A stretch of DNA of 64,000 nucleotides from positions 2,976,001-3,040,000 of the forward strand of contig NZ_JAUSXF010000001.1 in the NCBI RefSeq assembly GCF_030816475.1. Direction: 5' to 3'. Of the stretch, positions 26,942-35,136 are shown piece by piece. Each line of letters starts with the position of its first letter. Position 1 is the first letter of the stretch. The stretch is from Arthrobacter pascens. GTDB taxonomy: Bacteria > Actinomycetota > Actinomycetes > Actinomycetales > Micrococcaceae. Under the pieces are notes generated by a model. That model saw only the letters and a program-made list of their open reading frames with translations, was not told the DNA's origin and ran no database searches. Made by a program: the position numbers and the translations under genes.

Positions 26942-28437
26942 TATTGCTTGCCCTCTTCTGTAGGTGCGTGTTCTGTAGGTGCATGTTTAGGTGAGGAGTC
27001 TGAGGCGGCTGCCTGGGCCAATTCGGCCGAGCGGGTTCCGGGGCGGTGTGCAAGAACCCAGCCTTGGGCGTTGCGCTGGGCTACAACGGACAGTGCCAGG
27101 GCTCCGGGCGGGACGTCCTTGCGGATCACTGCGCCCGCGCCGCTGTAGGCGCCGTCCCCTACGGTGACCGGCGCGACAAACACTGTATTGGAACCTGTCC
27201 GGACGCCCGAGCCGATCACCGTGCGGTGCTTCTTCTCGCCGTCGTAATTGGCCGTGATGTTGCCGCAGCCGATGTTGGTGTCCTCGCCAATTTCGGCGTC
27301 GCCGGCGTAGCCCAGGTGGGAGAGTTTCGAGCCACGGCCGATGGTGACGTTCTTGGTTTCGTAGAACGCGCCGATCTTCCCTGTCGCGCCAAGGACGGTG
27401 CCGGGGCGGAGATACGTGAAAGGTCCGACGGCGGCTTCCGCCCCGATGACCGCGCCTGAACCGTGCGTGCGTGTCACTGTGGCGGCCTCCCCGACGCTGA
27501 CGTCCGTCAGGGTTGTGTCAGGGCCGACAACGGCGTCCCTCGCCACAGTGGTTTTGCCGTGCAGCTGCGTGTTGGGCAGGATTCGGACGTCTTCCTCGAG
27601 GGACACGGTGCCGTCGATCCAGGTGGTGGCCGGATCGACCACGGTGACACCCGCGCGCATCCAGGCTTCCACGGTCCTGCGATTCAGTTCGGCTCCCAGG
27701 GCGGCCAGTTGCACGCGGTCGTTGGCGCCCTCGACCTGCCAGCGGTCCTGGGTGATGACGGCGGCGACCCGGCCGCCTGCCTGGCTCGCCAGCCCGAGGA
27801 CGTCTGTCAGGTATTTTTCGCCTTGGGAATTGTCAGTGGTGACGTGGCTCAGCGCATCGCGGAGAAAACCCGCGTCGAATGCATAGATTCCGGAGTTGAC
27901 TTCGCGAATGAGGTGTTCGGTCTCCGAGGCGTCCTTGTGTTCTTTGATGCCGGTCACTGAGCCGTCCTCGCCGCGGAGGATCCGGCCGTAGCCGGTGGCG
28001 TCATCGAGCCGGGCGGTCAGCACGGTGACCGCGTTGGCTTCCCGCTCGTGGGTGGCTACGAGTTCGGCCAGCAGGCCGCCGGTCAGCAGCGGAACATCGC
28101 CGTACGTCACCACGACGGTGCCGGTAAGGGTTTCTTTCGCATCCAGGGCCTGGAGGGCAACCTCTACTGCGCGTCCAGTGCCGGGAATCTCGTCCTGGTC
28201 CACGATGACAGCGTTGGGGTCCAGCTCGGCAACGTGGCCTGCCACGAGGTCTCGCTCATGACGGACCACGAGGGCCAGCTGTTTGGGGTTGATGCTGCGT
28301 GCCGCCAGCAGGGCGTGCCCGACCATGGAGAGCCCGCCGATCTCGTGGAGGATCTTGGGGATACGCGATTTCATCCGGGTACCGGCGCCTGCTGCCAGAA
28401 CGATGACGGCGGCTGGGCCGGTAGTCTCGGGGATCAC
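26941..28437 (-). CDS. glmU: bifunctional GlmU: glucosamine-1-phosphate acetyltransferase / UDP-GlcNAc pyrophosphorylase
   Basis: Makes UDP-N-acetylglucosamine for peptidoglycan. The N-terminal pyrophosphorylase has AAVIVLAAGAGTRMKS and VTYGDVPLLTGG. The C-terminal left-handed beta-helix carries the hexapeptide repeats and acetyltransferase residues (GPFTYLRPGT, GYAGDAEIGEDTNIGCG, NYDGEKKH). At 498 residues it is slightly longer than usual; the extra part is an acidic tail with a short APTEHAPTE duplication. The start is GTG 28437. It lies upstream of prs with overlapping stop/start and just downstream of tRNA-Gln. Confidence 0.97.
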   Translation of the reverse strand: MIPETTGPAAVIVLAAGAGTRMKSRIPKILHEIGGLSMVGHALLAARSINPKQLALVVRHERDLVAGHVAELDPNAVIVDQDEIPGTGRAVEVALQALDAKETLTGTVVVTYGDVPLLTGGLLAELVATHEREANAVTVLTARLDDATGYGRILRGEDGSVTGIKEHKDASETEHLIREVNSGIYAFDAGFLRDALSHVTTDNSQGEKYLTDVLGLASQAGGRVAAVITQDRWQVEGANDRVQLAALGAELNRRTVEAWMRAGVTVVDPATTWIDGTVSLEEDVRILPNTQLHGKTTVARDAVVGPDTTLTDVSVGEAATVTRTHGSGAVIGAEAAVGPFTYLRPGTVLGATGKIGAFYETKNVTIGRGSKLSHLGYAGDAEIGEDTNIGCGNITANYDGEKKHRTVIGSGVRTGSNTVFVAPVTVGDGAYSGAGAVIRKDVPPGALALSVVAQRNAQGWVLAHRPGTRSAELAQAAASDSSPKHAPTEHAPTEEGKQ

Positions 28438-28546
28438 GTACGGCCTCTCGTTGCATGGTTGCGCATTGCGCCGGTCGCAGTGCCATCCGGACCAGCTGCC
28501 CGGCTCGGCACCGCATCCATCCTACTGGACGCTCATCGCACAGCAG

Positions 28547-28618
28547 TTCCGCCCATAGGATTCGAACCTATACTCCACGGCTCCAAAGGCCGGGGTGCTG
28601 CCGTTACACCAGGGCGGA
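28547..28618 (-). tRNA. tRNA-Gln (anticodon UUG)
   Basis: The minus strand folds as a cloverleaf: acceptor TCCGCCC/GGGCGGA, D stem GTGT/GCAC, anticodon loop CTTTGGA with TTG at the anticodon position, T arm ATAGG-TTCGAAT-CCTAT, discriminator A. CCA is not encoded. It lies between glmU and the divergent TetR gene, a common tRNA-Gln location in Actinobacteria. Confidence 0.95.
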
Positions 28619-28739
28619 CCATGCCACCGGCGCAAGGCCCGGGCACAAGTACTTATTTTGCCATGGGTTCAGGGCGGGACGCGACACAGAGGGAATCGGA
28701 CCACGTCAGCCGCCTGCAGCCGCCTGCAAATCAGTAGGG

Positions 28740-28745
28740 CATGAT
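28740..28745 (+). promoter_or_regulatory. -10-like box CATGAT, possible leaderless TetR start
   Basis: CATGAT ends 6 nt before the GTG at 28752, with no strong ribosome-binding site. The spacing is the same as at other leaderless candidates in this window, but the first base departs from the TA consensus. Confidence 0.35.
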
Positions 28746-28751
28746 GGAAAT

Positions 28752-29378
28752 GTGAGCAACAACGTTCCCCGGACCCGGATGACAGGCATGCAGCGCCGCA
28801 GCCAGCTGATCGACGTGGGACGCGGCCTCTTCGCCGTCCGTGGGATGGACGGCACCACCATCGAGGAAATCGCCGCCTGCGCCGGCGTCTCCAAACCCGT
28901 GATTTACGAACATTTCGGTTCGAAGGAAGGCCTCTACACGCAAGTGGTGGACTTCGAGTTCCGGATCCTGCTCGACTCCATCAACGCCGCCCTTGCCGAA
29001 GAGGCCAAGCCACGCGTCCTCGTGGAACGCGCCGCCCTGGCGCTGCTCACCTACATTGAGGACCGAACTGACGGCTTCCGGATCCTGATGCGTGACGCCC
29101 CTCCCTCGCAGCCGGAAGGCGCCTTCTCCACACTGCTTTCGCACGTCACTGCCCGCGTGGAGCACATCCTGTCGGACGAGTTCCAACGGCGCGGGTTCAG
29201 TGCACAGGACGGCGCCATGTACGCCCAGATGCTGGTCGGCATGGTGGCGATGACGGGCCAGTGGTGGCAAGACAGCCGCCTTCCTGACAAGCACACTGTC
29301 GCGGCGCACCTCGTGAACCTTGCATGGAACGGCCTGACCGGCCTCAAAAAGGATCCGGAGCTCAAGAGCGAGACCTAG
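28752..29378 (+). CDS. TetR/AcrR family transcriptional regulator
   Basis: A 208-residue DNA-binding repressor-type protein. The N-terminal helix-turn-helix is at about residues 22-67: GRGLFAVRGMDGTTIEEIAA, then CAGVSKPVIYEHFGSKEGLY. The C-terminal ligand domain (about 75-195) is typical of actinobacterial TetR proteins next to glmU. The start is GTG 28752; the open frame continues back over the tRNA and is not real there. The target is unknown; candidates are its own promoter or the convergent ABC-F region. Confidence 0.9.
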   Translation: MSNNVPRTRMTGMQRRSQLIDVGRGLFAVRGMDGTTIEEIAACAGVSKPVIYEHFGSKEGLYTQVVDFEFRILLDSINAALAEEAKPRVLVERAALALLTYIEDRTDGFRILMRDAPPSQPEGAFSTLLSHVTARVEHILSDEFQRRGFSAQDGAMYAQMLVGMVAMTGQWWQDSRLPDKHTVAAHLVNLAWNGLTGLKKDPELKSET

Positions 29379-29384
29379 GTCGTA

Positions 29385-29504
29385 CCGTGCTCACGTCCGC
29401 GGCGCAGCGGCCCTTCGCCGTCGTCCGTGCTCACCTAAGCGGCGCAGCCGCCCTTCGCCGTCGTCCGTGCTCACCTAAGCGGCGCAGTGGCCCTTCGCCG
29501 TCGC
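29385..29504. repeat. three 40-bp tandem repeats
   Basis: Three direct copies of a 40-bp unit start at 29385, 29425 and 29465. Each opens with CCGTGCTCAC and closes with CCCTTCGCCGTC. The second and third differ at only two or three positions, while the first is more diverged. They begin just after the TetR stop. The third copy runs into the left arm of the palindromic element described next. Confidence 0.85.
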
Positions 29505-29819
29505 TTAGACACGACGCATAGGTGACGCTCCTTCGCTGAGCGACCTCCACGCCACGATGCGCCGCGATGCGCGACTACGCGAAGGTCCCCCGCACCGCTA
29601 ATGCCGGAGGTTCCGTTCGGAGGTCGGCCGCACCGCACCCTCACCCCCAACCTGTCGAAGGTTCCGCACGGGTTGCCTGCTGTTTCACGACGGCAAGGTG
29701 ACATTCCCCGCCGGAGGCGGTCCTTCGGAAAGGAGCGCATCGCAGGGCATCGGGACGTGGAGGTCGCCCAGCGACCGGAGCGTCCCATTTGCCCTGTGTC
29801 TAAGCGACGGCGAAGGGCC
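29489..29819. repeat. ~330-bp imperfect palindromic element (MITE-like)
   Basis: The 24-bp ends 29489-29512 and 29796-29819 are perfect inverted copies. Inside them, 29524-29572 and 29735-29784 are again inverted copies at about 80 percent identity, including a shared GCGACCTCCACG core and GCGATGCGC ends. The outer end motif GGCCCTTCGCCGTC is also the end of the 40-bp tandem unit. No open frame of substance is present. Candidates are a non-autonomous mobile element remnant (MITE) or a large structured RNA/terminator region between TetR and ABC-F. Confidence 0.7.
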
Positions 29820-29858
29820 GGCTCCGGCACCCAGCCGGACCCCGCCACGCTGTTAAAC

Positions 29859-31685
29859 TTACTCGCCGAGGACTTCCAGGGCTTCGAGCCATTCGAGTTC
29901 CAGGGCTTCGCGTTCGCCGGCGAGGTCCTTGAGTTTCTTGTTCTGCTCCGCCAGCGCGTCAAAGTCGCTGTCAGCGGTGCTTTTCACCATCTGGTCGTGG
30001 ACCTTCTTTTCCTGCTGTTCAAGTTTGCCCAGCTGGCGTTCGATCCGGTTCTTCGCCTTGCGGGCGTCACGCTTTTCGGCTTCGGAAGCTCCTGACGCCG
30101 CGGGTGCGGAGCTGCCGCTGGAACCAGTGACGGGGTTTCCCCCGCCGGTGATGGTGGAACCCGCGAGCGCGGATTCGCGCAGCTCCAGGTACTGGTCCAC
30201 GCCGCCGGGCAGGCCGCGGATCTTGCCGTCGCCGAGGAGTGCCATCTGGTGGTCGGTCACGCGCTCCAGCAGGTATCGGTCGTGGCTGACCACTACGAGT
30301 GTTCCGGGCCAGCCGTCGAGGACGTCTTCGACGGCGGCAAGGGTGTCGGTGTCGAGGTCGTTGGTGGGCTCATCGAGCATCAGTACATTGGGTTCGCCCA
30401 CAAGCAGGCGGAGCAGCTGGAGGCGACGGCGCTCACCGCCGGAGAGGTCCTTGACCGGGGTCCACTGCTTCTCGTTGGTAAAGCCAAGCTGCTCCACGAG
30501 CTGGCCCGCTGTGAACTCCTTGCCGCCAACATTGAAGGAGCGTTTCTCGCGCTCGATGACCTCGATAACGCGCAGGTCGGAGACGTCGTCGAGCTCTTTG
30601 ACTTCCTGGGTGAGCACGGCGGTGACCACTGTCTTGCCGCGCTTGACCTTGCCGGAGCTGGGCTGGATCTCGCCGTTCAGGAGCTTCAGCAGGGTGGTCT
30701 TGCCGGCGCCATTGACGCCCACCAGGCCCAGCCTTTCCCCGGGGGCAAGGCGCAGGGTGATGTTGTCAAACAGCTTCTGCCCGGGCTCGCCGCCGAGGAA
30801 GTCAAGCGAGACGTTCTCGAGGTCCAGGACGTCCTTCCCGAGCCGGGCGGTGGCCATCTTGCTCAGCGCAGTGGAGTCGCGTGGTTCCGGGACGTCGGCG
30901 ATCAGGGCGTTGGCGGCCTCAATGCGGAACTTCGGTTTGGCGGTACGGGCCGGAGCGCCCCGGCGAAGCCAAGCGAGCTCCTTCTTGACAAGCTGCTGGC
31001 GCTTGCTTTCGGTGACCGATGCGGCCCGGTCGCGTTCGGCGCGTGCCAGCACGTAGGCGGCGTAACCGCCGTCGAATGGGTCCATGATGCCGTCGTGGAT
31101 TTCCCAGGTTTTGGTGCAGACTTCGTCGAGGAACCAGCGGTCGTGGGTGACCACAAGGAACGCACCCTGGTTGGCCCGCCAGCGGGTCTTCAGGTGCCGG
31201 GACAGCCAGGCGACGCCTTCGACGTCGAGGTGGTTGGTGGGCTCATCGAGCATGATCACGTCATGGTCCTCGATCAGCAGCTTGGCCAGGGCAACCCGGC
31301 GCTTCTGGCCACCGGAAAGGGCATGGACGTTCGCGTGCCAGTCGACGTCGGACACCAGGCCGCCCATGACTTCGCGGATCTGCGGGTTTCGGGCCCATTC
31401 GTAGTCGGCCTGGTCCCCCACAATCGCGGCACCCACCGTTAGGTCACCGTCGAGCACGTCACTCTGGTCCAGGTACCCGACGTTGACGTCACCGCGCTTG
31501 GTCACCCTGCCGGAATCCGGGGTGGAGCGCAGGGACAGCAGCCGCATCAGGGTTGACTTGCCGTCACCGTTCCGGCCAACCATGCCGATCCGGTCACCCT
31601 CCTCCAGTCCGAGGGTAATGCCGTCCAGGACGGTGCGCGTTGCGTACGAGACGGTGAGGTTCTCGCCGCCAAGAAGGTGTGCCAA
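29859..31685 (-). CDS. ABC-F family ATP-binding protein (Uup-like)
   Basis: Soluble twin-ATPase of the ABC-F group, which acts on ribosomes in translation stress or antibiotic resistance. Domain 1: Walker A GRNGDGKST near residue 38, signature LSGGQKRR, Walker B VIMLDEPTNHLD. Domain 2: Walker A GVNGAGKTT near 320, signature LSGGERRR, LMLDEPTNDLD. The C-terminus (about 535-608) is a charged Uup-type coiled coil (KAKNRIERQLGKLEQQEKK). It starts with TTG 31685. Located downstream of ispE/rsmA in a conserved actinobacterial cluster. No membrane domain. Whether it is a resistance factor cannot be told. Confidence 0.93.
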   Translation of the reverse strand: MAHLLGGENLTVSYATRTVLDGITLGLEEGDRIGMVGRNGDGKSTLMRLLSLRSTPDSGRVTKRGDVNVGYLDQSDVLDGDLTVGAAIVGDQADYEWARNPQIREVMGGLVSDVDWHANVHALSGGQKRRVALAKLLIEDHDVIMLDEPTNHLDVEGVAWLSRHLKTRWRANQGAFLVVTHDRWFLDEVCTKTWEIHDGIMDPFDGGYAAYVLARAERDRAASVTESKRQQLVKKELAWLRRGAPARTAKPKFRIEAANALIADVPEPRDSTALSKMATARLGKDVLDLENVSLDFLGGEPGQKLFDNITLRLAPGERLGLVGVNGAGKTTLLKLLNGEIQPSSGKVKRGKTVVTAVLTQEVKELDDVSDLRVIEVIEREKRSFNVGGKEFTAGQLVEQLGFTNEKQWTPVKDLSGGERRRLQLLRLLVGEPNVLMLDEPTNDLDTDTLAAVEDVLDGWPGTLVVVSHDRYLLERVTDHQMALLGDGKIRGLPGGVDQYLELRESALAGSTITGGGNPVTGSSGSSAPAASGASEAEKRDARKAKNRIERQLGKLEQQEKKVHDQMVKSTADSDFDALAEQNKKLKDLAGEREALELEWLEALEVLGE

Positions 31686-31723
31686 GGGGACTGCTTTCTG
31701 CTGCTGAAAATGTGCCGGGGTTC

Positions 31724-32686
31724 TTAAAGGAGGGTATCGGAGATGATGCGGGCGCCATGCACTGGCCCGTGGACAGCGATGGCTGTCAGCCCGTAGTGCT
31801 CCAGGTCCGCGGCAAGGCTCTCGGCGGCCGCGGGGCTGTGCGTCAGCAGTGCCACTGTTGGCCCTGAGCCGGAGACGATGCCTGCAATGGCCCCGTGGGA
31901 TTCGCCGATTCCCAGCGTATCCCGAAGTGCGGGCGCCAGTTCAATGGATGCCCGCTGGAGGTCGTTCACCAGGACGCGGCTGAGCGCATCGGCGTCCCCG
32001 CTCCGCAGCGCCTTCAGGATCTTTGGATCCACTGCTTCTGGCTCGGCTGCATCCACACCTTCGGCGTCGCGGAGCCGGTCGAGGGTGCGATAGACCTCGG
32101 GCGTCGGCAGCCCGTAGTCGGCGGCCACCAGCACCCAGTCAGTCTGAGCCTTCACCAGGGCGGGTGAGAGTTCGTCGCCCAGTCCGAGGCCGACGGCGGT
32201 CCCGCCAAGCAGGGAAAAGGGGACGTCAGCGCCCAGCTCAGCGGCCAGGTGCGCCAGCTCGTCCCGGGAGAGCCCGCTGTTCCAGAGCGCGTCGCAGGCT
32301 AATAGCGTTGCAGCGGCATCCGCCGAGCCTCCGCCCATGCCGCCGGCCACGGGAACGCGCTTGGTGATCTCCAGGTGGACGCCGGTCGGATGCTCCGACA
32401 CATCAGCCATGATCGCTGCGGCCTTGTACGCAAGGTTTGTTTCATCCAGCGGGATGTCAACACCGTCCAGGTCAAGGGTGCTGTCCCCGCTGATGCTGAT
32501 GGTAATGCCGGGCACCTCCGTGCTGGTAGCGGCCACTTCCTCGTAGAGGGACACGGCCAGGTAGACACTGGCTACGGAGTGGTATCCGTCGGGGCGCACG
32601 GGGCCCACATCCAGGGAGACGTTGACCTTGCCGGGCGCCTTCACGCGAACTGTCCGCGCCGCAAAGCGGCCCGCCCGCGCGTTCAT
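31724..32686 (-). CDS. ispE: 4-diphosphocytidyl-2-C-methyl-D-erythritol kinase
   Basis: Fourth enzyme of the non-mevalonate isoprenoid pathway, phosphorylating CDP-methylerythritol. 320-residue GHMP kinase. [20 protein letters not shown] is the substrate-binding N-terminus; [17 protein letters not shown] is the glycine/serine-rich ATP loop; [10 protein letters not shown] is the third GHMP motif. The start overlaps the rsmA stop by 4 nt (ATGA), so the two are translationally coupled. Confidence 0.96.
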   Translation of the reverse strand: MNARAGRFAARTVRVKAPGKVNVSLDVGPVRPDGYHSVASVYLAVSLYEEVAATSTEVPGITISISGDSTLDLDGVDIPLDETNLAYKAAAIMADVSEHPTGVHLEITKRVPVAGGMGGGSADAAATLLACDALWNSGLSRDELAHLAAELGADVPFSLLGGTAVGLGLGDELSPALVKAQTDWVLVAADYGLPTPEVYRTLDRLRDAEGVDAAEPEAVDPKILKALRSGDADALSRVLVNDLQRASIELAPALRDTLGIGESHGAIAGIVSGSGPTVALLTHSPAAAESLAADLEHYGLTAIAVHGPVHGARIISDTLL

Positions 32687-33555
32687 GCCGTCGCCTGACG
32701 GGCTTCGGCGATGCGGGCGAAGGCCGCTATGTCAATGACTTCACCCCGGGCCGTAGGATCAACCCCTGCTGCAAGCAGGCAGCGTTCGGCCTCGGCGGCG
32801 CTGCCGGCCCATCCGGCAAGGGCTGCTCTCAGGGTCTTGCGGCGCTGGGCGAATGCAGCGTCAATCACGGCGAACACCTGCTCGCGGGTGGCTGTAGTCA
32901 CCGGCGGTTCCCGCCTGGTAAAGGACACGAGCCCGGAATGGATTTTGGGTGCCGGCCAGAAGACGTTCATACCGATCACGCCGGCCTTGCGCATGCTGCT
33001 GTACCACGCTGCCTTCACGGAGGGCACCCCATACGTCTTGGACCCGGGTCCCGCCGCAAGCCTGTCCGCCACCTCGTCCTGGACCATCACCAGCCCGTGC
33101 CGGAGACTCGGGAAATGCTGGAGCAGGTGCAGCACAACAGGTACTGCCACGTTGTAAGGGAGGTTGGCCACGATCGCCGTGGGCTCCACGGGCAGCTCGG
33201 TCACTTTCATGGCGTCGGCCTGGACCAGGTGGAAATCCGCTGCGGCATCCGGCCGCCATTCATTGACTGTTTGGGGCAGTTTGGCCGCCAGGACCGGATC
33301 GATTTCGACGGCAACCACCGCCTTGGCTGCATCGAGCAGCCCTAGAGTGAGCGAACCGAGGCCGGGCCCCACTTCCAGGACTGTCTCATCGGGGCCGATG
33401 TTGGCGACTGAAACAATCCTGCGGATGGTATTGCCGTCGATGACGAAGTTCTGACCCAGCATTTTGGTAGGACGGATTCCAATTTCCTCGGCCAGCCGGC
33501 GAATGTCGGATGCACCGAAGAGGGGTGCGGGCGCGGCGGAGTTCGGTTCAGTCAC
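32683..33555 (-). CDS. rsmA: 16S rRNA (adenine1518/1519-N6)-dimethyltransferase
   Basis: Dimethylates two adjacent adenines in helix 45 of 16S rRNA (KsgA). 290 residues. [20 protein letters not shown] is the typical start region; [15 protein letters not shown] binds [18 protein letters not shown] is the NxPY catalytic motif. The start is GTG 33555, with TAGGAT ending 6 nt upstream, which suggests a leaderless mRNA. It heads the rsmA-ispE operon. Confidence 0.96.
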   Translation of the reverse strand: MTEPNSAAPAPLFGASDIRRLAEEIGIRPTKMLGQNFVIDGNTIRRIVSVANIGPDETVLEVGPGLGSLTLGLLDAAKAVVAVEIDPVLAAKLPQTVNEWRPDAAADFHLVQADAMKVTELPVEPTAIVANLPYNVAVPVVLHLLQHFPSLRHGLVMVQDEVADRLAAGPGSKTYGVPSVKAAWYSSMRKAGVIGMNVFWPAPKIHSGLVSFTRREPPVTTATREQVFAVIDAAFAQRRKTLRAALAGWAGSAAEAERCLLAAGVDPTARGEVIDIAAFARIAEARQATA

Positions 33556-33561
33556 CTAGGT

Positions 33562-33567
33562 ATCCTA
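33562..33567 (-). promoter_or_regulatory. -10-like box TAGGAT, leaderless rsmA start
   Basis: TAGGAT on the minus strand ends 6 nt before GTG 33555. No ribosome-binding site lies between, so transcription probably begins at the start codon. Confidence 0.5.
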
Positions 33568-33606
33568 TCCCGCCTGCTTTGACCGCCGGGCGCGCGTTAA
33601 AAGCAG

Positions 33607-33638
33607 CGGCCGGACCCGGAAATCCCGGAATCCGGCCG
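33607..33638 (-). terminator. Rho-independent terminator after the Rpf gene
   Basis: Outer stem CGGCCGGA (33607-33614) with TCCGGCCG (33631-33638), and an inner CCCGG/CCCGG-type pairing around a small loop. On the minus strand it is followed by GCTTTTAAC, a short U-run. It ends the rpf transcript before rsmA begins. Confidence 0.72.
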
Positions 33639-33702
33639 TTCAGCCTCTCATCATTGCCCCTCCGCGCCGCGGTCAGCCGCCGCGGAAAGGCGATTGGGCT
33701 AA

Positions 33703-34857
33703 TTAGCTGCTGGCAGCCCAGCCGCAGCCCCACGGCTGCAGTCCGCGCTGGGCATACACACGGTTTGCGATGTCGATCTGCTGGGCCTTGGTGGCAAGGC
33801 TGGCGTTCGGGGCGTAGGCGCCGCCTCCTGAGCCGATCCAGGTCCTGATATCAAACTGCAGCCCGCCGTAGTAGCCGTTGCCGGAGTTGATAGCCCAGTT
33901 TCCACCTGATTCGCACTGGGCGATCTTGTCCCACATCGCCTCGTTCATCATGGCCGGAGCGGCAGCACCAGTGTTGGCTGGGGCGGCCTCGGCGACAGGC
34001 TTTGCCTTCGTGCCCACGGTGACCTGTTCCGTCACAGGCTGGACGGAAACCGTCTCGGCCACCAGGGTCCGTGAAGCTTCCCGTCCGTCCACCAGCACCA
34101 GCTTGAAGGTCCGGTCCACTTTGCCGGGCGTCCCGGCCTGGGTCACCTTCTTGTCGCCCTTGAACAGGTCGCCGCTTTCGGTGGCCAGAGTCTCGAACGG
34201 GACGTCATCGGTGCTGGCGGCAGTCTGGCCAGTGTCCACCCGGGACACTTTGACCACCATGTTGTTGACGACGTCGGCGTTCCCTGGCTGGGAGCTGCGG
34301 TCGTTCGGGCCGAGTGTCACTCCGGCATCCTCGAGCACCTGGGCCACGGTTGCCGCCGTAGTGGTGGTCGTGGATGCTTTGCCGTCGGCAACGACACTGA
34401 CGGTTTTCGGTGTCGAGATGGAAACGAACGATCCATCCACTGCCAGCGGCGCGTCCTTCGGGACGGAGACGGAGGAAGCGCTGGCCACGCCGAGTTCGGT
34501 CACGAGGCCGGCCACATCCGGGGCCGTGGTACTGACAGTCTTTTCCGAGCCGTCAAGGCTGACCGTCACGGCCTTGGCCATGTTGACGTTGATGACTGTT
34601 CCGTTCTCCACTGTGGCGTCCACCGACGGCGATACGCGGTCGGCGGGCTTCAGGTCCAGCTTGGCACTCTTCACCACTTGGCCCACAGTGCCGCCGAATG
34701 TCTGGACCGAAGCCACTTTCCCGTCGACGTTGAGCGTGATGGTTTTGTTATTTCCGACGAAGGCAACGAGTCCAACAACCAGCGCGCAAAGCACCAGCAG
34801 CTGGGTACCGACCTTGACGAAGCTGAACTTTCCGTCCGATGTGAAGAACTTGACCAC
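33703..34857 (-). CDS. resuscitation-promoting factor, RpfB-like (DUF348 x3, G5, Rpf domains)
   Basis: Secreted or anchored peptidoglycan-cleaving factor that promotes growth from dormancy. From the N-terminus: a membrane segment (LLVLCALVVGLVAFVGN, about residues 15-36), three DUF348 ubiquitin-like domains (each with a VxVxxDG-type start, about 42-230), a G5 domain (about 235-310), an Ala/Pro linker, and the lysozyme-like Rpf domain (MWDKIAQCESGGNWAINSG, about 320-384), whose catalytic glutamate is in CESGGNW and which ends RGLQPWGCGWAASS. The start is uncertain: GTG 34857 (VVKFFTSDGK) fits the family; ATGs at 34881 and 34950 are also in frame, but the latter lies in a leader hairpin. Neighbours tatD and rsmA-ispE are the usual ones. 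Confidence 0.93.
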   Translation of the reverse strand: MVKFFTSDGKFSFVKVGTQLLVLCALVVGLVAFVGNNKTITLNVDGKVASVQTFGGTVGQVVKSAKLDLKPADRVSPSVDATVENGTVINVNMAKAVTVSLDGSEKTVSTTAPDVAGLVTELGVASASSVSVPKDAPLAVDGSFVSISTPKTVSVVADGKASTTTTTAATVAQVLEDAGVTLGPNDRSSQPGNADVVNNMVVKVSRVDTGQTAASTDDVPFETLATESGDLFKGDKKVTQAGTPGKVDRTFKLVLVDGREASRTLVAETVSVQPVTEQVTVGTKAKPVAEAAPANTGAAAPAMMNEAMWDKIAQCESGGNWAINSGNGYYGGLQFDIRTWIGSGGGAYAPNASLATKAQQIDIANRVYAQRGLQPWGCGWAASS

Positions 34858-34907
34858 GATTGCCCGTAACTTTAGGACCATCCGGGCACGGGGAAAAACA
34901 CAGTGAA

Positions 34908-34947
34908 ATGCCCGGGGCATGACCCTTTTCAGGGCAGCTCCGGGCAT
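34908..34947 (-). promoter_or_regulatory. leader hairpin upstream of the Rpf gene
   Basis: ATGCCCGG (34908-34915) pairs with CCGGGCAT (34940-34947), with an inner CCCT/AGGG stem at 34923-34934. It ends about 50 bp before the preferred start. Mycobacterial and other rpf genes often carry structured leaders, but I see no ydaO (c-di-AMP) riboswitch consensus here. Confidence 0.45.
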
Positions 34948-34992
34948 CATTGCGCCGCCACACTCCCGCGCGGGCGTGCAGGAACAAGGTCC

Positions 34993-35008
34993 TGCAAAGT
35001 CCTTTGCA
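34993..35008 (-). promoter_or_regulatory. 16-bp palindrome in the rpf upstream region
   Basis: TGCAAAG (34993-34999) and CTTTGCA (35002-35008) form a 7-2-7 perfect dyad about 140 bp upstream of the Rpf start. It is operator-like; no matching regulator is known to me. Confidence 0.4.
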
Positions 35009-35136
35009 AATGAAGTGAAATTATCCGAAGGCCTTCCCCGACCCCGGCTAATAGTTCTCCACTGTAACCGTAGCGTTATAAACTGACCAAGAAATGTATA
35101 TACCGAGTATTTGAAGACCGTGCGGTTTTTAACCCT

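Noticed and set aside
29385..29504. Possible CRISPR array
   Set aside because: The 40-bp units are directly contiguous with no spacers, only three copies, and no cas genes nearby.
34858..35136. ydaO-type c-di-AMP riboswitch before the Rpf gene
   Set aside because: The conserved ydaO blocks are absent; only a simple hairpin and a palindrome are visible.
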